Source: an uncultured Verrucomicrobiota bacterium (GTDB lineage Bacteria; Verrucomicrobiota; Verrucomicrobiia; Limisphaerales; UBA9464). From it: 51,274 bases of DNA. Where the stretch lies: contig CAIVQB010000116.1 of assembly GCA_903907925.1 (NCBI GenBank), positions 1 to 51,274 on the forward strand. Direction: 5' to 3'. How positions within the stretch are numbered: position 1 is the first letter of the stretch; each line of letters starts with the position of its first letter. Below, one piece after another: positions 26,811 to 34,219 of the stretch. The notes beneath the pieces were generated by a model that was given only the letters and a program-made list of their open reading frames with translations, was not told the origin of the DNA and did no database searches. Both the position numbers and the translations under genes were made by a program.

Positions 26811-28136
26811 ATGCGTTCGTACTTGTTCCGAGTGGGGTGGTGGATCGCCTGCGTTGTCATCGGGGCTTCCGTTCTTCGCGCCGCGACGATTCTTGAAACC
26901 GGTCCGCTCCGCGCCCCGGTGACTGTCAGCCGTTCGGGACAGTTCGTGATTCATGGGAATCAGGGGCAGTCATCCGGTGCCATGCAGGGCGCGCCCGGAC
27001 GGTTCCGGCCCGTGGGCGATGGTTCGGTCATCCTGCTCCGCCCGGATCTCCTCTCGGTCACCTGCGAACGCGTCCGTCAATCGGTCTCGGTGCGGCTCGG
27101 GATGGTGGATCGCGCCGGCTCCAAGGTTCACCTCCACCTGCGCCGCCGTCATGCCGTGGAGGCGCGCCTGGACATCGTGCCGGAACCGGTTTCAGGCGGC
27201 TGGATGTACCAGATGGAACTGCCGGATGAAATCGAATGGGGCCGGCTGGTGCGGGCCCTGGTGGAAGTCACGCTGCTCGATCTCGCCAATCGCGAGAACA
27301 ACGGAACTCTGTGTGTAATGCCGCCGTTGTGGTTCGCGGAGGGTCTCGATTGTCTGTTGGTCAATGAGTTGGGACGCGACTTGATTCCCGAGGCCGAGAC
27401 ACTGGTGAACCGGTCCGGAAGACGACGCGATCCGCTGGCGCCGGTCCGGGTGACTCTCGCCGGACGGGACCCTGAGGGATTCACCGCGCTCACGCTGGTG
27501 ACGATGGACCAGCTTTCCGATCAGGACCGCTTCACCCTCTTCCGCGCCAACGCCGCCCTGCTGGTTTCGGAATGGCTGCAGGACGATCCGGGACGCCGCC
27601 ATGCGTTGGAATTCCTCCGGCAACTCCCGCAGCATCTGAACTGGCAGACCGCCTTTCTCCGCTCCAGCAACGGCCGGTTTGAGACGCTGCTGGACGTGGA
27701 GAAATGGTGGGCCGTGGCCACGGTGTCGGTGCTCAGCCGGGATCCATTGCAACAATGGCCGCGGGAACGGGTCATCACCGAGCTGCGTTGGATCATGTCG
27801 GAAACCGCCGATGTCACCGCCGCCACCAACGGGCCGGTCGTCCGACGTGCCGTACCGCTCGCTGAAATTGTCCGGTCGTGGGAGTTCACCGCTCAAAAGG
27901 ATGTCCTCCACCGCAAGGCCAGCCAGATCCAACATCTCGCCGTCCACGCACCGCCGGATCTTGTGCCGCTGCTGGCCGACTGCTTCCAGACACTGGACCG
28001 CTACCTGACCAGCCGTTCGAATGCCGGGGTGGATCCCATCGGCCGCTCCGACATCGAAGTCCGCGGACGGATCCTCGCCAAGTCCACCTCGGGCAAGCTC
28101 GATCAACTCGAACGCCAGATCGCCGCGAGACCGTAG
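26811..28136 (+). CDS. Secreted protein of unknown function, resembling an inactive MA-clan peptidase
   Basis: This 441-residue protein has a signal peptide (GWWIACVVIGASVLRA) and no recognised domain by eye. The segment ALVEVTLLDLANRENNGT followed by MPPLWFAEGLDCLLVNEL has the layout of gluzincin-type peptidases, in which a helix bearing HExxH is followed about 20 residues later by P-x-W-(L/F)-x-EG. Here the expected HExxH position reads VEVTL, so the zinc site would be absent. This suggests a binding or scaffold protein with a peptidase-like fold, but the similarity is short and is inference only. It may share a transcript with the fmdB-like gene 40 bases upstream. Confidence 0.8.
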   Translation: MRSYLFRVGWWIACVVIGASVLRAATILETGPLRAPVTVSRSGQFVIHGNQGQSSGAMQGAPGRFRPVGDGSVILLRPDLLSVTCERVRQSVSVRLGMVDRAGSKVHLHLRRRHAVEARLDIVPEPVSGGWMYQMELPDEIEWGRLVRALVEVTLLDLANRENNGTLCVMPPLWFAEGLDCLLVNELGRDLIPEAETLVNRSGRRRDPLAPVRVTLAGRDPEGFTALTLVTMDQLSDQDRFTLFRANAALLVSEWLQDDPGRRHALEFLRQLPQHLNWQTAFLRSSNGRFETLLDVEKWWAVATVSVLSRDPLQQWPRERVITELRWIMSETADVTAATNGPVVRRAVPLAEIVRSWEFTAQKDVLHRKASQIQHLAVHAPPDLVPLLADCFQTLDRYLTSRSNAGVDPIGRSDIEVRGRILAKSTSGKLDQLERQIAARP

Positions 28137-28186
28137 CGCGGGGGAAGTGGGTGAGTGAGTGGGCAAGTGGGCGAGATTCCGCGGTA

Positions 28187-28249
28187 GGGTCGAGGCTCCT
28201 GCCGAGCCGAGTGCGTGGTAGCGCGTGCCCTCGCTTCACACCTCGACCC
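28187..28249. repeat. Inverted repeat GGGTCGAGG / CCTCGACCC
   Basis: The nine-base arm GGGTCGAGG (28187-28195) is exactly matched by CCTCGACCC (28241-28249), enclosing a GC-rich core with CTCCTGCCGAGCC. It lies in the 489-base gap 28137-28625, which has no supportable gene and is made largely of repeats. Purine-rich GGAAAACGGGA-like units near 28254-28290 and 28404-28440 follow. Confidence 0.5.
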
Positions 28250-28337
28250 ATCGAAAACGGGAAGACCTGAAAACGGGAAAACGAGAGGAAACCCACTGCG
28301 CGTCGCGCCACGCGAGGGTCAACTCCCCGCTCAATCC

Positions 28338-28369
28338 TTGGGAGCGCCGGCATCCTGCCGGCCTGCCGG
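28338..28369. repeat. GGCATCCTGCCGGC-type dispersed repeat
   Basis: The core GCCGG-CATCCTG-CCGGC (28346-28362) is a short GC hairpin within TTGGGAGCGCCGGCATCCTG. Translated in the appropriate frame, such sequences give GAPASCRPAG or AGILPA peptides that recur as spurious proteins in verrucomicrobial genomes. Recognition of the family comes from general knowledge; only one copy is in this window. Confidence 0.45.
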
Positions 28370-28556
28370 ATTCAAATCTGGAAAGCATGAAGGCAGGAGG
28401 GACGGAAAACGGGACTGCGGAAAAACATGAAAACGGGCGCAGTGGTCCTTGAGTGGAGGTGGGAAACTGGGTGACGTTTCAGTTCGTGAAACTTGCGGGC
28501 TGTGGGTTGTTGGTTGGTTCGGATCCTGACATGAATTCACCCGGTGATCCCGGCCC

Positions 28557-28613
28557 GGAGTCCCGCGGGTATGCGGTCGGAGAGCCGCGTGAACCGCGTA
28601 CCCGCGGAACTCC
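28557..28613. repeat. GGAGTCCCGCG hairpin repeat, copy 1
   Basis: Twenty-base arms (28557-28576 and 28594-28613) match at 18 of 20 positions as inverted repeats, with a 17-base loop. The arm begins GGAGTCCCGCGGG. A second copy with the same ends is at 33919-33966. It lies 13 bases before the start of the following membrane-protein gene, so it would fold in that gene's leader. Confidence 0.7.
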
Positions 28614-28625
28614 AACACTGAATCC

Positions 28626-29048
28626 ATGAAAACCATTCTGAGAGGTGTTCTGGCGGTGGTACTGGGCGCGTTCATTGGTGGAATCGTGAACATGACGCTG
28701 GTGATTGTTGGGCCGCGGATCATTCCGCCGCCACCGGGGGTGGATATGACGACGACCGCGGGCTTGAGTGCCTCGATCCATCTGCTGCGGTCGCAGCACT
28801 TCATCTTCCCATTCCTCGCGCATGCGCTGGGGACTCTGGTCGGGGCGTTGGTAGCCTACCGGATCGCGGTGCAGGGGCGTGCCGGGTTTGCGTATGGAAT
28901 CGGCGTCCTTTTCCTCGTCGGGGGTATCTCCGCGGCATTCATGATCCCTGCGCCGGCGTGGTTCGTGGTGCTGGACTTGGGGGTCGCCTACCTCCCGATG
29001 GCCTGGGTCGCGGTGCGCCTGGGGAGCCGGGTTTTCATTCGGGAGTGA
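28626..29048 (+). CDS. Small four-helix integral membrane protein, function unknown
   Basis: This 140-residue protein has four predicted membrane helices: VLAVVLGAFIGGIVNMTLVI near residues 8-27, FPFLAHALGTLVGALVAY near 61-78, FAYGIGVLFLVGGISAAFMI near 88-107 and WFVVLDLGVAYLPMAWVAV near 112-130. A loop with PPPPGVDM lies between helices 1 and 2. There is no recognised domain or catalytic motif. A GC hairpin repeat ends 12 bases before its start codon and may influence its expression. It is followed 143 bases later by the VCBS-repeat gene, with a pyrimidine-rich non-coding gap between. Confidence 0.78.
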   Translation: MKTILRGVLAVVLGAFIGGIVNMTLVIVGPRIIPPPPGVDMTTTAGLSASIHLLRSQHFIFPFLAHALGTLVGALVAYRIAVQGRAGFAYGIGVLFLVGGISAAFMIPAPAWFVVLDLGVAYLPMAWVAVRLGSRVFIRE

Positions 29049-29191
29049 GCCCGCTCGGGTTGAGTGGGTTGTGTGGTTGCCCCTCCATTGTTCACTCGCT
29101 TTCCCGTCCTCCCGTTTTCCTGCTGTCCCCCCCCAGTTCACCACCCCACCCCGGGGCTTGCCCTCGTGCCGGCTTCGGCCACCATGGGGGC

Positions 29192-31543
29192 ATGCTTCGT
29201 TTGTTCGTGCGGCTGGCCCTTGTCAGCCTGTTGGCCGTCCCCGCCCGCCTGCGCGCCGAATCGACCAACCGCTTTGGGTTCGGGGGGCCGGAGGTCTTCC
29301 CGCTCGATTACGGCATCGGATTCCTGCACGTGGCCGACATCGATGGCGATGGGTTGAACGACATCATCGTCGTCAACAACAGCCGCTCGAAGATCAACGT
29401 ACTCTACAATCGCACCGGAAAAACCAACGCCCCGGTCACCGCGTCCAAGGTCGGCCGTCGCGACATCAACGAATTGCCCCCGGACGCCCGGTTTCGCGTG
29501 GAATCGCTCGCCTCGGAAAAGCGGATCACCTCGCTCGTGGTGGCCGATCTCAACGGTGATCATCGGCCGGATCTCGCCTATTACGGCGACCCGAAGGAAC
29601 TGGTGGTTCAGTTCAATCTCGGAACCAACGGATGGGCCCCGCCGAAGCGCTGGACGCTCGACGACGGGTTGTCCGACTTCAACGCCCTCACCACCGGCGA
29701 CGTCAATTCCGACGGCCGCCCCGACCTGCTGCTGCTCGCCGAAAAACATCTCTACATCCTGATGTCGCGGCCTGACGGAACACTCGGAGAACCGGAACGC
29801 TATCCGTACTCCGGCGTGGTCAAGGCGGTGCAGGTCCTGGATCTCGACGGCGACAATCGGGACGATTTGCTGCTGGTGAATTGGGACAACGCGACCCCGT
29901 TCCGGTTCCGGCTCCAGACCGCTCCCGGCCAGTTCGGACCTGAGATCCACCTGCCGCTCGCCCCGGTGCGCAGCTATTGGGCGGAGGATCTTGATGGCGA
30001 CCACAAAACCGAGATCGTCACCATCGCCGCCAAATCCGGACGCGCCGCCATTTCCAACATCATCCGCCAGCCCGCCGAGGAGTTCGGGGGCGGATTGAAG
30101 GACGGCCAGTTTGCCGTCCTGCCATTGCTGAAAAGTGATCGGTCGCGCCGTGGCCTGACCTGGGCCGACATCAATGGCGACGGCCGGGTTGACCTGTTGG
30201 TCGCCGATCCCGATGGCGGCCAGTTGGCGGTGTATTATCAGGAGGCCGGCGGTGGATTCGCCCGGCCCCAAATGTTTCCGACGTTCACCGGGGTGACGGA
30301 CCTCGCGGTGTTGGATTGGAACGGCGACGGCACGGCGGAGGTGTTCCTGTTGAGCTCCGATGAGAAGCAGGTCGGTGTGGCGTCCCTCGACAGCAACGGG
30401 CGCCTGCCGTTTCCGAAAGCCATCCAGTTGAATGGCCGCCCGCTGGTGTTTGCAGTGGGCACCGTCAAACCCGGAGCTCTTCCGTCGCTCGCCGTGATCG
30501 TCGAACGCGAGGACAAGAAAACCGGCAAGGATGGCAAGGACGAGACGACCACGGTGCGTGAACTGGTGTTGCGGACTGCCGATGGCAAGACGGTGATCCA
30601 AAAGCTGTCGGACACCTTCAAGGGCAACCCGACCTCGATGACCCTTCACGACGCCAATCAGGACGGGTTGCCGGACCTGGTGATTTTGACTCCGTACGAG
30701 AAGATCAAAATCCTGGTTCAGCAAAAGGAGCCGAAGGATGGCGCTCTCTTCATTGAGGCGGATGTTACCCCGCCGGGCGGCACTGCCGATGCCCCGTGGC
30801 TTTCCACCGCTGACGTGGATGGCGACGGTCGACCGGAATTGCTGCTCGCCCAGAAAAACTTCCTGCGCGCCGTGGTCCTGACCACCGATGGCGGCGACAA
30901 ACCGGTTTGGGGCTTCACCGTTCGCGATCAGATCAACGGCGCCTCCAGCAGCTCCCGCATCGTGGGAGCGGTGGCCCTGACACCGCCCGGACAGAAGACG
31001 CCGGTGTTGTTCCTGCTCGATGCCGACCGCAAGGCGCTGACCGTCTGCACCCGTGACGCGAGCGGTGTGTGGAAGGCGGGGAAGAGTTCGACCCTGCCGG
31101 TCACCGATTTCCAAAGTCTGGTTCCGGTCGCCCTCGACGGAAAGGTGCCCAACGCGATTGGTTTCAATGGCGCCAATGCGGTCGCGTGGAAACGATTGGA
31201 GGGCGATGTTTGGGATCTTTCCGAATTGGATGGCTACGAGACTCCGATCCGCGATGGGTTTTTGCACGATGTGACCACCGGCGACCTGAACGGCGATGGC
31301 CGGAAGGATCTGGTGTTTTTGGAGACCGGCCGCTCGTACATCGACTTGGTTACGGTGGAACCCCCGCACAAACTGGTGCCGGCCAATCGCTGGCCGGTCT
31401 TCGAGGAACGGACCTTCCGGAATCGCCGCAATGAAATCGCCGAGCCGCGCGAAGCAGTGGTGGCCGATGTGACGGGCGACGGTAAGAACGACCTGATCCT
31501 CATCGTCCACGACCGCGTCCTGGTCTATCCGCAGGAAAAATAG
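29192..31543 (+). CDS. Secreted VCBS/FG-GAP beta-propeller repeat protein
   Basis: This 783-residue protein has a signal peptide (LFVRLALVSLLAVPARLRA) and about ten calcium-binding blade motifs of the form D-x-(N/D)-G-D-x-x-(P/K)-D-L. Examples are DIDGDGLNDIIVVN, DLNGDHRPDLAYYG, DVNSDGRPDLLLLA, DINGDGRVDLLVAD, DVDGDGRPELLLAQ and DLNGDGRKDLVFLE. These FG-GAP/VCBS repeats form beta-propellers that usually mediate binding at the cell surface. ATG 29192 is chosen because the signal peptide begins there; the frame is open from 28958 inside the preceding gene. No enzymatic domain was found. A repeat element begins 7 bases after the stop. Confidence 0.92.
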   Translation: MLRLFVRLALVSLLAVPARLRAESTNRFGFGGPEVFPLDYGIGFLHVADIDGDGLNDIIVVNNSRSKINVLYNRTGKTNAPVTASKVGRRDINELPPDARFRVESLASEKRITSLVVADLNGDHRPDLAYYGDPKELVVQFNLGTNGWAPPKRWTLDDGLSDFNALTTGDVNSDGRPDLLLLAEKHLYILMSRPDGTLGEPERYPYSGVVKAVQVLDLDGDNRDDLLLVNWDNATPFRFRLQTAPGQFGPEIHLPLAPVRSYWAEDLDGDHKTEIVTIAAKSGRAAISNIIRQPAEEFGGGLKDGQFAVLPLLKSDRSRRGLTWADINGDGRVDLLVADPDGGQLAVYYQEAGGGFARPQMFPTFTGVTDLAVLDWNGDGTAEVFLLSSDEKQVGVASLDSNGRLPFPKAIQLNGRPLVFAVGTVKPGALPSLAVIVEREDKKTGKDGKDETTTVRELVLRTADGKTVIQKLSDTFKGNPTSMTLHDANQDGLPDLVILTPYEKIKILVQQKEPKDGALFIEADVTPPGGTADAPWLSTADVDGDGRPELLLAQKNFLRAVVLTTDGGDKPVWGFTVRDQINGASSSSRIVGAVALTPPGQKTPVLFLLDADRKALTVCTRDASGVWKAGKSSTLPVTDFQSLVPVALDGKVPNAIGFNGANAVAWKRLEGDVWDLSELDGYETPIRDGFLHDVTTGDLNGDGRKDLVFLETGRSYIDLVTVEPPHKLVPANRWPVFEERTFRNRRNEIAEPREAVVADVTGDGKNDLILIVHDRVLVYPQEK

Positions 31544-31550
31544 CCGGCCC

Positions 31551-31810
31551 TGTGGAGTGCGGGGGCAGAGCGAAGCGCCGACACCGCTGTGGAGCGGGAC
31601 TTCGCCTGCAAGCCGCGGATCCATTCACGACGCTTGGCTGAAGTCCGCGCCCGTCCGGCAAAGCGGCGGCTCCGCCGCACGCAGTTCAACCCGGGTGTGG
31701 TGCAATGCCGGTGTACAGGACGCCCGTTGATCCGATGAGACTTCGGAAGTCGGTTTCCGCGCTACCGGTTGCACAGCGGCGTGGCGCTACGCTTCCCGCC
31801 GCACTCCATA
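31551..31810. repeat. Inverted pair of ATGGAGTGCGG (MECGG-type) repeats, pair 1
   Basis: A 42-base unit at 31551-31592 (beginning TGTGGAGTGCGGGGGCAGAG) is repeated in inverted orientation at 31771-31810 (ending CCCGCCGCACTCCATA). The 180-base interior also holds the hairpin GCGGCGGCTCCGCCGC. Conceptual translation of the right unit on the minus strand gives MECGGKRSATPL. The gap between the VCBS gene and the next gene (31544-31903) contains this element and no supported gene. Confidence 0.75.
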
Positions 31811-31903
31811 GGTCGCCCGGATCGCAGGGGGCACGAAGGATTGGACTCTCTCCGCGGTTTTCCACTTCCAGACGGATTGAGGTGACGGCACCGTCGGCCG
31901 GTG

Positions 31904-33103
31904 ATGAAACGGCAATTTCGTCTGGCGGCCACCGTCGGACTTCTTTTTCTCCTCTCCCTGGGATCGGTGATTCCGACCGCAAGCGCTGCCCAACCTCCTG
32001 CGGTCAATGCGGTCGGTGGGGGAACTCCCGGGCTCGATGCCGCCAGCACCCTCTCCCAAATCACTGGCATCGCCATCTCGCCGCTGGTGGGCGTGGGTGG
32101 CGTCGGAGCCTACCGATATTTTCATGCTCCCGCCGACAAGAGAGCATCGCTGGCCTGGTACGCCCAACCGTGGTTCTGGATCCCGGCGCTGTTGTTGGTC
32201 GGCGTTTGCATGGCGAAAGATGCGGCCGGAACCATTCTTCCCACGTCCCTGAAGAAGCCGTTGGACGTCCTCGAATTGTTTGAAAACAAGGCCAGCGGCC
32301 TGATAGCCACCGGGGCGGTGGTTCCGATGGCGATGGAAGTCTTCAAATCGATCCATCCCGACGGGGCGTCTCTGTTTCCCGGTGAAACGTCGTTCCCGCT
32401 GGCTGCAATGGATTTTTCGTGGCTGGGCAATCTGCTCATGGTTCCGATCGCGCTAATGGTCTATGCGTCGGTCTGGGTGGTGTCCCATACCATCCACGTC
32501 CTGATCCTCATCAGCCCGTTTTCCACCGTCGACGCGGCCCTGAAATCATTCCGGGCAGGGCTCCTCGCGAGCGTTGTGGGCACGCATTGGATCAGTCCGA
32601 CCCTCGGCGCGGTTTGGGCCGGCATCATCGCTGTGGTCTGCATTGTCCTGTCGGGTTGGGCGTTCCGGTTGGCGGTGTTCGGACATGTGTTCGCCTGGGA
32701 TTTGCTGACCTTCCGTCATCGCCGGTTCACACCGGATTCGCGTTTGAACTGGGCGTTTTCAGGATCCGGCCTCAACAGCATTCCGGTGCGGACTTACGGC
32801 ACGGTGGCCCGCCAAGACGGCGGCGGACTGATCTTCAAGCATCGCCGGTTTCTTGTGCTGGCCGAGCGGACGACCCCGATCGCTTCCGGACGGCATGAAA
32901 TCGGCCGCGGCCTGCTGCATCCGGAATTACTCCGGATCGAAGGGGATTCCACGTCCTGCGTTCTGAATTTCCCACCGCGTTTCAAGGGCGGCGAGACGGT
33001 GCTGGTCTCCGCCTGCGACGCTGGTGGGGTTCGCGATATTGGCCTGCGTGCCGCCCTGACCTGGATCAAGACCGCCCTCGGATTCGGCCCGGCAACGGCC
33101 TGA
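31904..33103 (+). CDS. Integral membrane protein of unknown function
   Basis: This 399-residue protein has a signal peptide or first helix (LAATVGLLFLLSLGSVIPTA) followed by several membrane segments: WYAQPWFWIPALLLVGVCMA near 86-105, SGLIATGAVVPMAMEVF near 130, NLLMVPIALMVYASVWVVSH near 177-196 and LGAVWAGIIAVVCIVLSGWA near 235-254. A soluble C-terminal domain of about 140 residues (from SRLNWAFSGSGLNSIPVRTY) follows. The domain is not recognised; the tail could be cytoplasmic with a small beta-rich fold. GTG 31901 immediately precedes ATG 31904, so either may initiate. The leader lies in a repeat-rich gap. The next gene, a prepilin-like protein, starts 76 bases downstream. Confidence 0.82.
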   Translation: MKRQFRLAATVGLLFLLSLGSVIPTASAAQPPAVNAVGGGTPGLDAASTLSQITGIAISPLVGVGGVGAYRYFHAPADKRASLAWYAQPWFWIPALLLVGVCMAKDAAGTILPTSLKKPLDVLELFENKASGLIATGAVVPMAMEVFKSIHPDGASLFPGETSFPLAAMDFSWLGNLLMVPIALMVYASVWVVSHTIHVLILISPFSTVDAALKSFRAGLLASVVGTHWISPTLGAVWAGIIAVVCIVLSGWAFRLAVFGHVFAWDLLTFRHRRFTPDSRLNWAFSGSGLNSIPVRTYGTVARQDGGGLIFKHRRFLVLAERTTPIASGRHEIGRGLLHPELLRIEGDSTSCVLNFPPRFKGGETVLVSACDAGGVRDIGLRAALTWIKTALGFGPATA

Positions 33104-33179
33104 TTCATCGAGGCCACAAAATCGGGCTTTCCCAACGAAGCGCTGTTCTGTATGACTCATACAGTCCTCCGGCCTTCGT

Positions 33180-33899
33180 GTGAATTCACCGACGTCTTCT
33201 TTCCAGAGTAAGTCTGCCTTCAAGACGAGTCCACCGCCGGTCGCGTTCACGCTCGTGGAGTTGTTGGTTGTCGTCGCAATCATCGCGATTCTTGCTGGAT
33301 TGCTGCTTCCTGCGTTGGCAACGGCCCGTTCGAAGGCGCTGGTCGCGAAGTGCCAGGGCAACCTCCGTCAAATCGATTTGGGCCTGCTGATGTACGTGAA
33401 CGACAACCACAGATTTCCCCCGTACTTCGTGGGAGGGTTTCCGTGGACAAACCACTTTGATTTCTGGCTGACCCTGATCCAGCCCTACACCCAGGCGGGA
33501 TGGACCAATCCCTTGATGCACTGTCCCGCCGACAAATTCCCCGTCCTTTTGCCGATCGCAGTCTCGGACGGCGTCATCAGTCCCCGCACCAGCTACGCCT
33601 ACAATCACGACGGCACCGGGCAGATCATGAGGGACGGTCAGTACGAAGACCTCGGGCTGGAAGCGCGGTCCGAGACGACGCTGGTCTCGCCGGCAGACAT
33701 GGTGTCCCTTTTCGATATCTCATGGGGGGTGCCGTCAGCGTCGTGGCAATATTCCCATCGGACTGGTGGCAACTGGAGTTTTTCCGACGGACATGTGGAG
33801 TACCTGAGTCTTTCGACCCTGCGAACCACAAACCCGGCGGTCCGCAGTCGCTGGAACTACGATCACCAGCCGCATCCCGAGACCTGGCAGGGGCGCTGA
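33180..33899 (+). CDS. Prepilin-type N-terminal cleavage / H-X9-DG protein
   Basis: This 239-residue type II pseudopilin-like protein has a prepilin signal [18 protein letters not shown] with the conserved Glu at position 5 of the mature form (Glu27). The residue before the cleavage site is Ala rather than the usual Gly. The C-terminal motif [18 protein letters not shown] is the H-X9-DG signature found in large paralogous families in Planctomycetota and Verrucomicrobiota (DUF1559 group). These are thought to be processed by a prepilin peptidase and exported; their cargo or structural role is unknown. The start is GTG 33180. It is not linked to the gsp operon at 46.5 kb. Confidence 0.88.
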   Translation: MNSPTSSFQSKSAFKTSPPPVAFTLVELLVVVAIIAILAGLLLPALATARSKALVAKCQGNLRQIDLGLLMYVNDNHRFPPYFVGGFPWTNHFDFWLTLIQPYTQAGWTNPLMHCPADKFPVLLPIAVSDGVISPRTSYAYNHDGTGQIMRDGQYEDLGLEARSETTLVSPADMVSLFDISWGVPSASWQYSHRTGGNWSFSDGHVEYLSLSTLRTTNPAVRSRWNYDHQPHPETWQGR

Positions 33900-33900
33900 A

Positions 33901-33967
33901 TTCGGAGTCCCTACGTTCGGAGTCCCCCGTTCACGCGGTCCGGGAACCGCGTGAACGCGGGACTCCG
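33901..33967. repeat. GGAGTCCCGCG hairpin repeat, copy 2, with extra direct repeat
   Basis: Arms 33918-33938 and 33947-33967 are complementary at 20 of 21 positions around an eight-base loop, with GTTCACGCGG and CCGCGTGAAC at the base of the loop. A direct repeat TTCGGAGTCC occurs at 33901-33910 and 33917-33926. It lies between the convergent prepilin and antitoxin-like genes, so it could act as a bidirectional transcript barrier although there is no T-run. Confidence 0.7.
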
Positions 33968-33991
33968 GAAAACTCCATTTCCGCCACCGGT

Positions 33992-34192
33992 TTACTCCCC
34001 GCCAAACCGCGCCTTGACGTCGTGAAGCGAAAGGGTTGGCGCATCGACCTCCGACGGCTTTGCGGCGCGCAGTTCCCGAAGATCCTCGGCATCCGCCAGT
34101 GCTTCCTGGAGTGCGGAGAATTCCTCGGACGGCAGCACGACGAACTCGCGCTTGCCGTTCTTGCTCAAAAACCGGGGATGAAGAGTGATCAT
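33992..34192 (-). CDS. Phd/YefM-like antitoxin, apparently without toxin partner
   Basis: This 66-residue protein starts MITLHPRFLSKNGKREFVVL and continues with PSEEFSALQEALADAEDLREL, the pattern of small Phd/YefM-type antitoxins (a beta-rich DNA-binding N-terminus, then an acidic toxin-wrapping helix). The frame is open to GTG 34219, which abuts the ftsK stop, so translational coupling with ftsK is possible; the ATG at 34192 aligns better with the family. No RelE, ParE or Doc-like gene follows. Downstream lie only a hairpin repeat and the convergent prepilin gene. It may be an orphan antitoxin or regulator. Confidence 0.7.
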   Translation of the reverse strand: MITLHPRFLSKNGKREFVVLPSEEFSALQEALADAEDLRELRAAKPSEVDAPTLSLHDVKARFGGE

Positions 34193-34219
34193 GGCCTCAA
34201 CCGTGTGACCTTTCGCCAC

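Noticed and set aside
29138-31624. 828-residue open frame on the minus strand opposite the VCBS-repeat gene
   Set aside because: It is a shadow of the repeated DxNGDGxxDL coding pattern; the plus-strand frame has a signal peptide and coherent repeats.
31762-32076. Minus-strand frame containing MECGGKRSATPL
   Set aside because: The peptide comes from a dispersed DNA repeat and is not evidence of a gene.
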